This document shows, one piece after another, positions 1 to 9,865 of a stretch of 64,000 bases of DNA. The stretch comes from Clostridium sp. Marseille-Q2269 (GTDB lineage: Bacteria; Bacillota; Clostridia; Clostridiales; Clostridiaceae), in NCBI RefSeq assembly GCF_943736985.1, contig NZ_CALSFS010000010.1:62001-126000 (forward strand). The letters run 5' to 3'. The position numbers and the translations under genes were made by a program. The notes below the pieces were generated by a model. The model had not been told where the DNA came from, made no database searches, and saw nothing but the letters and a program-made list of their open reading frames with translations. Each line of letters opens with the position of its first letter. The first letter of the stretch is position 1.

Positions 1-88
1 CTATATAAAATGATTTCAATAATTATGTACAAGTAACTTTAATAATACAAATCTATCTATATTCTCATCCTTTTATATAAATTTAAAA

Positions 89-157
89 AGGTAAACTGTA
101 TCCTGCAGCATAGCACAGCCTCTTTTCTGTGTCTATTCTACAGGATACAGTTTACCT
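89..157 (-). terminator. Terminator downstream of metH
   Basis: Two perfect 17-base arms (89-105 and 141-157) face each other across a 35-base loop that holds a smaller CACAG/CTGTG hairpin. On the minus strand the stem is followed by a T-rich run, as expected for an intrinsic terminator ending the metF-metH operon. The long loop is unusual for a simple terminator. Confidence 0.7.
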
Positions 158-202
158 AAATTTCTTATTTTATAAAGTTTAATTTTCTTATTAATATAAT
201 TT

Positions 203-2581
203 TTAAAAGCCTCCAAAAAATCTTTTAGCTATATCTACTGCTTCCTTTGCATCTTTAGCATAATAATCTGCCTTTATCATTTGTGCATATTCCTCATTAA
301 GAACTGCTCCTCCCACAAAAACTTTGCAGTCTACTCCACGCTCTCTCAAAAGCTTTATGGTATTTTCCATGCTCTTTACTGTAGTAGTCATAAGGGCACT
401 TAATCCAACTAATTTTATATTATTCTTTTTTGCTTCTTCTACTATTCTTTCCTCTTCAACATCTTTTCCTAAATCTAAAATATCAAATCCGTAATTTTCT
501 AATATAACTTTAACTATATTTTTCCCTATGTCATGAATATCTCCCTTAACAGTGGCTATTAATATTTTGCCCTTGCTTATTTTAGGGGAATTACTATCTT
601 TAAAATTCTCTTTTATAGCTCCAAAAGATTTTTTTACTGTTTCTGCGGATTGAATTAACTGTGGTAGAAATATTATACCCTTTTCATATTTATCTCCAAC
701 CTCATCTAGGGCAGGAATTAATTCTTTATTTATTATGGAAAGTTCCTCTCTATCTTTAAGAAGCTCCTTGGTTTTATTATATGCTTCTTCTTTTATTCCT
801 TTAACAACCATTTCTTTTAAAGTTAAATCATGATTTTCTGTTTTAGGGCCATTGTGTTTTATATCTTTATTACCATAAGTCTCTATATAATTTACAGATC
901 CTTTATCTTCATTATTTAAAACCTTAAATGCATTTATAATATTTATCATTTCTTTATTATTAGGATTTAATATAGGTAAATCTAATCCTGAGTTAAGACT
1001 CATAGCCAAAAATGTTTTATTTATAAGCTCTCTATTAGGAAGTCCAAAGGATATATTAGATACTCCAAGTACTGTTTTAACTCCTAATTTATCTTTAACC
1101 AAAGTTACAGCCTTAAGAGTCTCTCTAATTTCTTCTTGCTGTGCTGATGCTGTTAAAACCAAACAATCAATAAATACATCCTCTCTTCTTATTCCATATT
1201 CTAATGCTTTATTAACTATTTTTTTAGCTATTTTTAGTCTTTCTTCAGCCTTTTTAGGTATACCTTTGTCATCTAAAGTAAGACCTACAACTGCAGCTCC
1301 ATATTTTTTTATTAATGGTAATACATTTTCTAATATTTTGTCTTCCCCATTTACAGAATTAACTATAGCTTTACCATTGTATAATCTTAATGCACTTTCT
1401 ATAACTTTAGGATTATTTGAATCTATTTGAAGAGGTGTATCTATTATAGATTGAATCTCCTTTATAACTTTTTTTATGGTTTCTTCTTCATCTATTTCTG
1501 GGAGACCAACATTTACATCTAATAAATCTGCCCCAGCTTCAACCTGATTTATAGCCTCTTTTAATATATAATCTATGTCATTATTTTTAAGAGCTTCTTT
1601 AAATAGCTTTTTTCCTGTAGGATTTATTCTCTCTCCTATTATCTTAACACCATCTATTAACACGGCATTTGTAGCAGAACATACACCAGTTATATTTTTT
1701 TGTTCTAACTTTTTTACTTTTACGTTTGTTAAAGCACACGATATTTCTTTTATAAACTTATCTGTAGTTCCACAACATCCCCCTACTATTCTTACTCCTT
1801 TTTCTACAATACTTTTTTGAAAATCTGCAAATTCTTTAGGTTTAACATCATAAATAGTTTCTTCATTTATAACCTTGGGAAGACCAGCATTAGGCTGAAC
1901 CATTACAGGTATGCTTGAATATTTTATTAATTCATCTACAATATCACCTAATTCATTTGGTCCTAGAGAACAATTAATACCTAAAGCATCCACTCCTAAT
2001 CCTTCTAATGTAAGAACCATGGATAAAGGAGTGCATCCTGTGAAAGTTCTCTTATTTTTTTCAAAGGTCATAGTACAGAACACAGGCAAGTCTGTATTTT
2101 CTTTTACTGCTAAAATTGCTGCTTTAGCCTCGTAAAGATCTGTCATAGTTTCTATTAAAATTATATCTGCTCCACTTTTTTTACCCTGTACAACTTGTTT
2201 TTTAAAAATTTCATAGGCTTCTTCAAATTTTAATGTTCCCATAGGCTCTAAAAGTTGACCTATTGGTCCTATATCCAATGCTATAAGTATTTCTTTATTT
2301 CCTTTTGCCACCTTTACATTATTTATGGCTGCATCTATAATGTTTTCAACAGAAAACTCACTAGTTTTAAGTTTAAGTTCATTTGCTCCAAAGGTATTAG
2401 TTGTTACAACCTGCGCTCCTGCATCTATATATTTCTTATGTATATTTATTATTTTTTCCGGTTGTTTTATGTTTAAGTCCTCTGGCAAATCAGAAATCTT
2501 AAGACCTGCTTTCTGAAGCATTGTACCCATAGCACCATCAAATATTAATGTATTATTTTTTATATATTCTCTAACATCCAC
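203..2581 (-). CDS. metH: Cobalamin-dependent methionine synthase, lacking the reactivation domain
   Basis: Transfers a methyl group from methyltetrahydrofolate through cobalamin to homocysteine, giving methionine in the cytoplasm. The domain order is homocysteine-binding (about 1-290; zinc cysteines in GINCSLGP and GGCCGTT), pterin-binding (about 310-575, beginning at the VKIIGERINPTGKK motif), the B12 cap, and the Rossmann B12 domain with the DIHDIGKN signature supplying the axial histidine (about residue 683). The protein ends there, at about 792 residues, so the C-terminal AdoMet-dependent reactivation domain of the 1200-residue enteric enzyme is missing; the next gene upstream supplies it. 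The GTG at 2581 is preferred because AGGTGAG sits correctly before it; a GTG at 2590 is also in frame. It overlaps the upstream gene's stop, so the two are translationally coupled. Confidence 0.95.
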   Translation of the reverse strand: MDVREYIKNNTLIFDGAMGTMLQKAGLKISDLPEDLNIKQPEKIINIHKKYIDAGAQVVTTNTFGANELKLKTSEFSVENIIDAAINNVKVAKGNKEILIALDIGPIGQLLEPMGTLKFEEAYEIFKKQVVQGKKSGADIILIETMTDLYEAKAAILAVKENTDLPVFCTMTFEKNKRTFTGCTPLSMVLTLEGLGVDALGINCSLGPNELGDIVDELIKYSSIPVMVQPNAGLPKVINEETIYDVKPKEFADFQKSIVEKGVRIVGGCCGTTDKFIKEISCALTNVKVKKLEQKNITGVCSATNAVLIDGVKIIGERINPTGKKLFKEALKNNDIDYILKEAINQVEAGADLLDVNVGLPEIDEEETIKKVIKEIQSIIDTPLQIDSNNPKVIESALRLYNGKAIVNSVNGEDKILENVLPLIKKYGAAVVGLTLDDKGIPKKAEERLKIAKKIVNKALEYGIRREDVFIDCLVLTASAQQEEIRETLKAVTLVKDKLGVKTVLGVSNISFGLPNRELINKTFLAMSLNSGLDLPILNPNNKEMINIINAFKVLNNEDKGSVNYIETYGNKDIKHNGPKTENHDLTLKEMVVKGIKEEAYNKTKELLKDREELSIINKELIPALDEVGDKYEKGIIFLPQLIQSAETVKKSFGAIKENFKDSNSPKISKGKILIATVKGDIHDIGKNIVKVILENYGFDILDLGKDVEEERIVEEAKKNNIKLVGLSALMTTTVKSMENTIKLLRERGVDCKVFVGGAVLNEEYAQMIKADYYAKDAKEAVDIAKRFFGGF

Positions 2582-3251
2582 ATGTCTCACCTATCCTTCT
2601 AAAATTACAGCTTTCAAATTTATTGCATCCATTACAAGATTTCTTTTTTACTACAGTCTCTTTTGGAATTATACCTATAATGGCAGTTACAGATTTTCTA
2701 GGTATTAGTATATTATGAGATGAAGCTGTTAATCCAATAGTTCTCTCCGCATTCAATGATTTTAATAAATTTCCCTGTACTGATATATCTAGATCACCAT
2801 ACCCAGGGCTATATCTCCAATTTGTATTTAGATTTTCTTTATCTGCCTCTTTTTTTATCTTATTTTCTACAAAATCGCAATATGCTTCTATTGCTGTTGT
2901 AGCACAGGCATCTAAAATCACTGCTTTAGTCATATTAAATTTTTCATAATATAATATTTTTCTATCAATATTGCTTCCTAATGTAGCTGCCATTACACAG
3001 CATTTATTAGATGTTTTAAGATGATTTGCAATATCCTTTCCCTGAAGTTTTAAATGAATATCTATTAAATGAACTTGATTATCTATTTTAATTCGTGAAT
3101 ATTTATAAGTACTTCTTAAAGTTGATAAAATTTTTATTTCTTTTATACACTCTTCTATGAGAGTATGTATTTCACTTGATATATTCTGCCCCCTATATGC
3201 TAAATATCTTAATATTTCATTTTTATCTATATTTAAATTATTGTTTTCCAT
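2571..3251 (-). CDS. Stand-alone MetH reactivation-domain protein
   Basis: About 226 residues resembling the vitamin-B12-dependent methionine synthase activation region, which uses AdoMet to re-methylate oxidised cob(II)alamin on MetH. Visible family features are the YRGQ near the N-terminus and the central RYSPGYGD stretch, the AdoMet-binding signature. A cysteine-rich tail (CNGCNKFESC...CGC) follows, of the kind seen in clostridial stand-alone versions. It lies between metF and metH and overlaps metH, so the split enzyme is made from one operon. ATG at 3251 is chosen because AGGGTGA lies six bases upstream; a TTG at 3272 would add seven residues. Confidence 0.88.
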   Translation of the reverse strand: MENNNLNIDKNEILRYLAYRGQNISSEIHTLIEECIKEIKILSTLRSTYKYSRIKIDNQVHLIDIHLKLQGKDIANHLKTSNKCCVMAATLGSNIDRKILYYEKFNMTKAVILDACATTAIEAYCDFVENKIKKEADKENLNTNWRYSPGYGDLDISVQGNLLKSLNAERTIGLTASSHNILIPRKSVTAIIGIIPKETVVKKKSCNGCNKFESCNFRRIGETCGC

Positions 3252-3475
3252 GCTTTTCACCCTATCTATCAAAATTACAATATTAATTTAAATCTTTATA
3301 ATTTCTGGGTATACATTCATATTTTCTTATATAGAAACATAAAATATTCTATAATTAAATAACTAACTTATAAATATTTTGTTTAATATAAATTTAAAAT
3401 TATTATAATCACATTTTATTTCTCATGATTTACCCTACGATGAGAAATTTCTACATGCCATATTAAATACAAATT

Positions 3476-4363
3476 TTAAACTGCTATATCTTTATTTATA
3501 GAATTAAATATGGATTTTGTGCTTTCTGTTATTTTCTTTGCTATATATGGATTATTCATTGTATATAAATGTATTCCTTTTACTCCACTGGATACTAAAT
3601 CTACTATCTGTTCTACTGCATATGCTATTCCAGCATCTCTAATAGCATCTTTATCATGTTCATATTTATCTAATATTTTTATAAACTTTGTTGGTAATGT
3701 AGCACCGGATATTTTAACTATTCTCTCAATTTGTTTTTTATTAACTACAGGCAGTATTCCTGCTTGGATAGGTATATTTATATTATTTTCCTCAGCTTTG
3801 TTTAAAAATTTATAAAATAAGTTATTGTCAAAAAACAATTGAGATATTAAATGTTCTGCACCTTGGTCTACCTTTCTTTTTAATTGTTTTACATCCTCTT
3901 CTAAACTTTCACATTCAATATGTCCTTCTGGATAGCAAGCCGCTGCCACTCCAAAATTATTACTTGTTTTTATTTTATTTATAAGCTCAAAAGCATAATT
4001 ATATTCTCCCGTAACACTTTTATCTTTTGGGATATCTCCTCTTAGTGCCAATATATTTTCAATATTATTATCCTTAAGTTGATTTAATATTAAATCTATA
4101 TCACTGCTAGTTGAATTTATACAAGTTAGATGTGCTAATGCTTCTATGCCATATTTATTTTTCACCAAAGATGAAAGTTCACAGGTTTTATTGTCTCTTA
4201 AGCTTCCCCCTGCTCCATAGGTTACGCTTATAAAATCTGGAGTTAAATCTTTTAGCTCTTCTAAAGTATCATATATTGTATTTATAGATGATGTAACTTT
4301 CGGTGGAAAAATTTCAAAGGAAAAAACCAATTTCTTTTCGTTAAATAGTTCTTTTATACGCAT
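3476..4363 (-). CDS. metF: 5,10-methylenetetrahydrofolate reductase
   Basis: Reduces methylene-THF to methyl-THF, the methyl donor for the MetH encoded downstream. It is a TIM-barrel flavoprotein of 295 residues, the normal family length. The N-terminal FSFEIFPPK, the SVTYGAGGS motif, LALRGDIP and the AAACYPEGH block are classic MetF signatures. AGGAGG precedes the ATG. It is the first gene after the SAM-I riboswitch, so it and probably the whole minus-strand unit are shut off when SAM is plentiful. The roughly 220-base gap to the next gene carries only a weak 9-bp hairpin (3418-3448), so read-through is likely. Confidence 0.95.
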   Translation of the reverse strand: MRIKELFNEKKLVFSFEIFPPKVTSSINTIYDTLEELKDLTPDFISVTYGAGGSLRDNKTCELSSLVKNKYGIEALAHLTCINSTSSDIDLILNQLKDNNIENILALRGDIPKDKSVTGEYNYAFELINKIKTSNNFGVAAACYPEGHIECESLEEDVKQLKRKVDQGAEHLISQLFFDNNLFYKFLNKAEENNINIPIQAGILPVVNKKQIERIVKISGATLPTKFIKILDKYEHDKDAIRDAGIAYAVEQIVDLVSSGVKGIHLYTMNNPYIAKKITESTKSIFNSINKDIAV

Positions 4364-4439
4364 TTTAAAGCCTCCTAATATTAAAACAATTTTTGTAATT
4401 TATATAATATTTAAAATATTCAAACTGAGAAACTTTAAA

Positions 4440-4590
4440 ATAAAAAACCTAAAGGATAAATCCCTTAGGTTTGAAATTCCTAGATGTATATCCTCATCTC
4501 TCAGCTTATGCTGCAGGATTTAGCACCTTATAATTATATATAGGTTGCCGGGCTTCGCAGGGCCAGTCCCTCCACCTCTCTTGATAAGTG
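4440..4590 (-). promoter_or_regulatory. SAM-I (S-box) riboswitch with terminator
   Basis: On the minus strand the leader begins CTTATCAAGAGAGGTGGAGG, then shows the S-box core GGGACTGGCCCTGCGAAGCC and CCGGCAACC, followed by the GCTGAGAGATGAGG segment that closes P1. It ends in a hairpin made from CCTAAAGG and CCCTTAGG followed by six T residues. This is an unmistakable SAM-sensing aptamer with a transcription terminator, placed to turn off metF and the downstream methionine genes. Confidence 0.97.
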
Positions 4591-4599
4591 TGAAATTTT

Positions 4600-5044
4600 A
4601 ACTTACTAAATTTTAAGTGTAATTATATACTAAAAAACTACCATTGTAAAGATTTTTTTAATATTTTTTATTAGAAAATATTTTTATACTTTAAACATAT
4701 AAAATTTATATAAAAATCTATAAAGTAAATTATTGAATATATCTGTTTCATTCTTTGATTTTATTTGGAAATTTTTATTTTTTTATTCTAATTTATAATT
4801 AAAGTGCTACTATAAATAAATTGCTATTTATATGAAAAATTTAAGTTATGTTAAATAATTTTTAATTATAAACATTATTTCATATAATTATTTATTTTTA
4901 CCTTAAATAAATTAATTTGCATTTTAACCAAATATATGTATAATAAATAATATATTACTACTTTAATATTTTTATTAATAAAATTAAACTTTTTATTAAA
5001 TATTAAGGTAATACAAATAACATTTATTTTGTGAGGTGTAAATA
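4600..5044 (+). other. AT-rich leader upstream of collagenase
   Basis: About 440 bases with no coding potential that I can recognise. It separates the divergent metF riboswitch from the collagenase gene. GAGGTG at 5033-5038 is the collagenase ribosome site. I see no convincing inverted repeat or obvious consensus promoter; the base composition is too A/T-biased to assign one by eye. Confidence 0.5.
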
Positions 5045-8000
5045 ATGAAAAGAAAATTTATTAAAATGCTGTGCTCATTAGCAATGACTTGTATGATAAG
5101 TGGAAGTTTTGCAGCTAGAGTATATGCATCCCCTAAACCTATTACTAATACTAATAAAGCTAATATTTCAACAAACAGTAATAATCCTGAGAGAATTCCT
5201 ACTACTCAATCTAAGCCTTTAGGTTTAAATTATGCTAAGGCTAATACAAAAAAATATTCCTTTAATGATTTAAACAGGATGAGTACTAGAGAAATTTTAG
5301 ATCTAACTTCTAAAATAAAATGGAATGATATTTCTGACCTTTTTGAGTATAACGGAGATACTTATGCTTTTTATTCAAATAAAGAACGTGTACAAGCATT
5401 AATAGATGGTCTATATGAAAAGGCTCAAACCTATACTAGTACGGATGATAAAGGAATTGATACATTAGTTGAAATTTTAAGATCTGCATTTTACTTAGGT
5501 TATAATAATGATTCTTTAAAATATTTAAATGATAGAGCACTGCATGATAAATGTATACCTGCAATGCTTGCTATAGAAAATAATCCAAACTTTAAACTAG
5601 GTGAAAAAGGTCAAGATACAGTAATTAATGCTTTAGCTAAACTTATTGGTAATGCTTCTTGTAATGCTGAATTAGTTAACAAAGCCACTCCTATTTTAGA
5701 ACAATATTATAGAGAAATGAGCACTTATCCAAAGGATAAAATAAAAGCCGATGGTGTTTATAATATTATGAAACAAGTAGAATACGATATATCACAATAT
5801 ACATACGAACATAATATTAGAGACGGTAAAAATACTCCTTGGAATAATAAAATAGATACTTTTATAAATGCTGTCTCAAAATTTGCACTTATATCTAATA
5901 TTACAGAAGACAATGCTTGGATTGTAAACAATGGTATTTACTATACTAGTAAATTTGCTCCATATCACACTAATTCATCCGTTCCTCATGCAATATTAGA
6001 TAAATGCCTTCAAACACTTCCTGCTTATAGTGACTCATACTATGTGGCAGTAGAAAGATTAAAAACAGATTTTAACAGTAAAGATTCAAAAGGAAACCCT
6101 ATAGATATTGACAAATTAATTGAAGATGGTAAAAAGCATTATCTACCTAAAACTTATAGTTTCGATAATGGAAAAATGATCATAAAAACTGGAGATAAAG
6201 TAGATGAATCAAAAGTTCAAAGACTTTATTGGGCATCTAAAGAAGTAAAATCTCAATTTCATAGAGTAATAGGCAATGATAAACCTTTAGAAAAAGGTAA
6301 TGCAGATGATGTTTTAACTATGGTAATATACAATAGTCCAAAGGAATATAAACTTAATAGAACTTTATACGGATATGGTGTAGACAATGGTGGAATGTAT
6401 ATTGAAGGTGATGGTACTTTCTTTACTTACGAAAGAACTCCTGAAGAAAGTATATATAGCTTAGAAGAACTTTTCCGTCATGAATTTACTCATTACTTAC
6501 AAGGTCGTTATCTAGTACCAGGCTTATTTGGCAGAGGTGATTTTTACAAAGGAAATAATTCAAGAATTACATGGTTTGAAGAAGGTTCTGCAGAATTCTT
6601 TGCAGGTTCAACTAGAACTTCTGTACAACCTAGAAAATCAATGGTAGGTGGAATAGGTAGAACTGCTCAAGAAAGATTTACTGCAAATAAAACATTACAT
6701 TCAAAATATGACGATGGATGGACTTTTTATACATATGGCTATACTTTCTCAGATTATATGTATAATAACAACAAAAAACTTTTCAGTGATTTAGTAACTA
6801 CTATGAAAAATAATGATGTTAAAGGTTATGAATCTATAATACAGAAATTAAGTAGCGATCCTCAAGTTAACCAAAGCTACCAAGATCATATGCAAAAATT
6901 AGTTGATAATCAAGAGAATTACTCAATACCTTTAGTATCTGATGATTATATGAAAAAATATGATAGCAAAAGTTTAGATGAAGTAAAATCTGATATTGAA
7001 AAAACTATAAATTTAACAAATTCAAAAATAACTAAGGAAAGTTCTCAATACTTTGATACTTACACTCTAAATGGAACTTACACACTAGCTTCAAACAAAG
7101 GTGAAGTTAATAATTGGAATGACATGAACAATAAGATTAATGAATCTTTAAATAAACTTGATAAATCAGGATGGGGTGCATATAAAACAGTTACTGCTTA
7201 TTTCTCAAACCCTAGAGTAAATTCAAATAATCAAGTTGAATATGATGTTGTTTTCCATGGATTACTATCTCATAATAAAAACTTTAATGAACAACCAACA
7301 ATTAAAGTTGACTTCCCTAAGACATGTAATGCAGATGAGGAAATTAAATTTTCTAGTGAAGGTTCAAAAGATGACGGTAAAATAGTTTCTTATAGTTGGG
7401 ATTTTGGAGATGGTTCTACTAGTAGTGAAAAAAATCCTGTTCATGTTTATAAAAATGGGGGAACTTATGCAGTAAAACTTACTATTACAGATGATAAAGG
7501 TCTAAAAGCAGAAAAAACTTCAAATATAACTATAAATAAAGTTTTAAAAGGAAATGCAAAGTCAGAAAAAGAAGACAACAATGATTTTCAAATGGCTAAC
7601 CCAGTTTATTCTAAAGATTTAGTAAATGGTTCTGTTAGTTCTAAAGATAGCAGAGATACTTTCACATTTAATGTTACTAAACCTTCAGACATAACTATAA
7701 CTCTAGAAAAAAATAATAAAGATAACGGAAAAGTAACTTGGCTTTTATATAGTGATGAAGATAAATCAAACTATATTACTTTCCCTAAGAAACAAATAGG
7801 AAATCAGCTTTCTGATACTTTAAAAATAGATAAGCCTGGTAAATATTATTTAGTAGTTTATGTCTCTGATGGAGAAAAAGCTGATTATAAATTTAATATA
7901 GACGGTGCCATATCAGCCTCTGCAGCAGGTGATAAAGATACTGACAATAACAACAAAGATGACAATACCGATGCAGATAAAGATAAGATAGTTATATCAG

Positions 8001-8707
8001 AAAAAGAAGATAATAATTATTTTGATAAAGCTAATAGAGTTTGTAAAAATCAATCAGTAAAAGCTTTGTTAGATAGTAATGATGCTAATGACACTTATTA
8101 CTTTGATGCCTTAGCTGCTGGAACCATAAATGTAACTATGGAAAATACTGATAATAACTCTAATACATTTAATTGGCTTGCTTATAGTAGTGATAATACA
8201 AGTAAATATATTGCATATCCTACTAAAAAAGAAGGTAATAAGCTTTCTGGAAGTTTCAAAGTAGATAAACCTGGAAGATATTATATAGTAGCATATAAAA
8301 ATTCTACAAATAAAATCAACTATAAATTAAATATAGATGGTAATATTGATAATGCTCCACTTAAAAATGATATCCATGAAAAAGAAAACAATGATTCTTT
8401 CAAGTCTGCAAATAAAATTGTTCTTGATGCTCCTGTATTAGGGGGATTAAGCGCAAATGATGTTCAAGATACTTATTCATTTGATGTAAGTGAAGCTAAG
8501 GATTTAGATATAAAGCTAAATAATTTAAATAATTTAGGATTAACTTGGACTCTTTATAGTGAATCAAACTTAAACAATTATATTGCTTATGGTTCAAAAT
8601 CAGGTAATACCATAATAGGAAAATCTCATGTAACTCCTGGTAAATATTATCTATGTGTATATAAATACTCTGGTAACTCTGGTAATTACTCATTTACAAT
8701 AAAATAG
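5045..8707 (+). CDS. colA: Secreted M9 collagenase with PKD and three collagen-binding domains
   Basis: Zinc metalloprotease that digests native collagen outside the cell. Residues 1 to about 29 form a signal peptide (KRK, hydrophobic core, cleavage near VYA). The activator/peptidase region carries the zinc motif HEFTH at 479-483, and the downstream WFEEG supplies the third ligand (about Glu513). A PKD domain (about 752-831, with SYSWDFGDG) follows. Then come three pre-peptidase C-terminal collagen-binding domains (about 839-953, 984-1098, 1109-1220), each opening with an EKEDN/EKENN-type calcium motif. A D/N/K-rich linker (about 960-982) separates the first two. ColG has one PKD and two such domains and ColH two PKD and one, so the module count here differs from both. 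At 1220 residues it appears intact, and the gene stands alone. Confidence 0.95.
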   Translation: MKRKFIKMLCSLAMTCMISGSFAARVYASPKPITNTNKANISTNSNNPERIPTTQSKPLGLNYAKANTKKYSFNDLNRMSTREILDLTSKIKWNDISDLFEYNGDTYAFYSNKERVQALIDGLYEKAQTYTSTDDKGIDTLVEILRSAFYLGYNNDSLKYLNDRALHDKCIPAMLAIENNPNFKLGEKGQDTVINALAKLIGNASCNAELVNKATPILEQYYREMSTYPKDKIKADGVYNIMKQVEYDISQYTYEHNIRDGKNTPWNNKIDTFINAVSKFALISNITEDNAWIVNNGIYYTSKFAPYHTNSSVPHAILDKCLQTLPAYSDSYYVAVERLKTDFNSKDSKGNPIDIDKLIEDGKKHYLPKTYSFDNGKMIIKTGDKVDESKVQRLYWASKEVKSQFHRVIGNDKPLEKGNADDVLTMVIYNSPKEYKLNRTLYGYGVDNGGMYIEGDGTFFTYERTPEESIYSLEELFRHEFTHYLQGRYLVPGLFGRGDFYKGNNSRITWFEEGSAEFFAGSTRTSVQPRKSMVGGIGRTAQERFTANKTLHSKYDDGWTFYTYGYTFSDYMYNNNKKLFSDLVTTMKNNDVKGYESIIQKLSSDPQVNQSYQDHMQKLVDNQENYSIPLVSDDYMKKYDSKSLDEVKSDIEKTINLTNSKITKESSQYFDTYTLNGTYTLASNKGEVNNWNDMNNKINESLNKLDKSGWGAYKTVTAYFSNPRVNSNNQVEYDVVFHGLLSHNKNFNEQPTIKVDFPKTCNADEEIKFSSEGSKDDGKIVSYSWDFGDGSTSSEKNPVHVYKNGGTYAVKLTITDDKGLKAEKTSNITINKVLKGNAKSEKEDNNDFQMANPVYSKDLVNGSVSSKDSRDTFTFNVTKPSDITITLEKNNKDNGKVTWLLYSDEDKSNYITFPKKQIGNQLSDTLKIDKPGKYYLVVYVSDGEKADYKFNIDGAISASAAGDKDTDNNNKDDNTDADKDKIVISEKEDNNYFDKANRVCKNQSVKALLDSNDANDTYYFDALAAGTINVTMENTDNNSNTFNWLAYSSDNTSKYIAYPTKKEGNKLSGSFKVDKPGRYYIVAYKNSTNKINYKLNIDGNIDNAPLKNDIHEKENNDSFKSANKIVLDAPVLGGLSANDVQDTYSFDVSEAKDLDIKLNNLNNLGLTWTLYSESNLNNYIAYGSKSGNTIIGKSHVTPGKYYLCVYKYSGNSGNYSFTIK

Positions 8708-8740
8708 TTTTGTATATTAAAACTTAAATTATTTTTCACA

Positions 8741-8780
8741 TAAATACACTATTGAATAATTCTATTCAATAGTGTATTTA
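8741..8780 (+). terminator. Terminator of the collagenase gene
   Basis: Perfect 18-base arms (8741-8758 and 8763-8780) with a four-base loop lie 33 bases after the collagenase stop. The T tail is weak and interrupted. Confidence 0.8.
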
Positions 8781-8975
8781 TTACTTTAATTTTATATTTT
8801 AATATAAAATTTTATTGTTCTACTATTCCAATTATATAAAATCTTCTCCAAATACCCTATGTTATGTTTATGTTTTTAATATTACTTATTTATACTTTAT
8901 ATTAATTTACTCAATTGGATTCATTATTAAATTCATTTTTTAATATAACCATTAACATTCCTTAGAATATAGTCA

Positions 8976-9060
8976 TTATAATTACAAACAAATTATAATT
9001 ACTTAAATATGCTTAAATTAACTTGATTAATTCCTTATAAATGCTTATAATTAATTTATA
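8976..9060 (+). promoter_or_regulatory. Direct-repeat region upstream of DeoR gene
   Basis: The rest of the 8781-9086 gap is AT-rich and non-coding. Within it ATTATAATTAC occurs twice about 16-17 bases apart (from 8977), and further on ATGCTTAAATTAA and ATGCTTATAATTAA form a second spaced pair. DeoR-family proteins often bind direct repeats, so these are possible autoregulatory sites. The AT richness makes chance repeats likely. Confidence 0.25.
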
Positions 9061-9086
9061 AAGTTTTATTATGGAGGATTAAGAAA

Positions 9087-9854
9087 TTGTATCAAGAAGA
9101 ACGAATGGATAAAATACTTGATCATTTAAAAATAAATAAACGTATAAGAGTAGATGAAATATGCAAAATGTGTAATGTTTCAAGAGATACTGCACGGCGT
9201 GATTTAGTAAACCTTGAAAAAAACGGTTTAATTCTTAGAACTCATGGTGGAGCTATACTACCAAATGTAAAGGATAAAATAAAAAATTATAAAGATAGAC
9301 TTCATTCTTGTTCTAAAGAAAAAAAGCTTATAGCAAAACTCGCCACTTCTCTAATAAAAAATGGTGACAAAATAATAATGGATACATCAACTACAGTACA
9401 AATTTTCGCAGAAATGCTTGAAGTTGATAATTGCTCTATTATAACAAATTCAATAAATTTGGCTGATATATTATCAGGAAAACCTGATGTAGATATTCAT
9501 TTATTAGGAGGAATACTAGATAACCAACATAAATTTTTATATGGTTCCAATACCATAACTATGCTTTCCAATTATTTTGCTGATAAAGCATTCATCGGTG
9601 CTCTTGGAATGTCAGAAAATGGTGTAACAGTGGCTGACGCAGAAGATGCTTTTGTTATGAAAAGAATGATTGAACAATCTAATGAAACTATAGTTCTAGT
9701 AGACCACAGCAAATTTGGTACTAATGGTTTTTTTAAAGTATGTGATTTATGTGATATTGATTTAATAGTTACAGATAAATTACCTAATGAAAATTTAACT
9801 AAGATATTTGAAAAAAACAACATAGATATCATATCAGTAAATGAGAAAGGTTAG
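9087..9854 (+). CDS. DeoR-family transcriptional regulator
   Basis: A 255-residue sugar-responsive repressor: N-terminal helix-turn-helix (RVDEICKMCNVSRDTARRDLVNLEKNG, the DeoR signature) and a C-terminal sugar-phosphate sensor domain (about 75-250) with MDTSTTV and GxxGxxxxGV-type elements. It starts at TTG, supported by GGAGGA nine bases upstream and by the conserved YQEERMDKIL N-terminus. A Cof-type phosphatase gene begins 11 bases after its stop, so the two are almost certainly co-transcribed. The likely effector is a phosphorylated sugar that the phosphatase also handles; which one cannot be read from the sequence. Confidence 0.9.
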   Translation: MYQEERMDKILDHLKINKRIRVDEICKMCNVSRDTARRDLVNLEKNGLILRTHGGAILPNVKDKIKNYKDRLHSCSKEKKLIAKLATSLIKNGDKIIMDTSTTVQIFAEMLEVDNCSIITNSINLADILSGKPDVDIHLLGGILDNQHKFLYGSNTITMLSNYFADKAFIGALGMSENGVTVADAEDAFVMKRMIEQSNETIVLVDHSKFGTNGFFKVCDLCDIDLIVTDKLPNENLTKIFEKNNIDIISVNEKG

Positions 9855-9865
9855 GGTGGACAATA

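Noticed and set aside
100-112. ATCCTGCAGCATA shared between the metH terminator loop and the SAM riboswitch
   Set aside because: Only 13 bases match and the rest of the aptamer is missing; a second S-box is not supported.
8977-9003. TATAATTAC copies upstream of the DeoR gene as further sites for the 48/52-kb palindrome
   Set aside because: They lack the flanking ACTT/AAGT and are not palindromic over 16 bases, so they do not match ACTTGTAATTAYAAGT.
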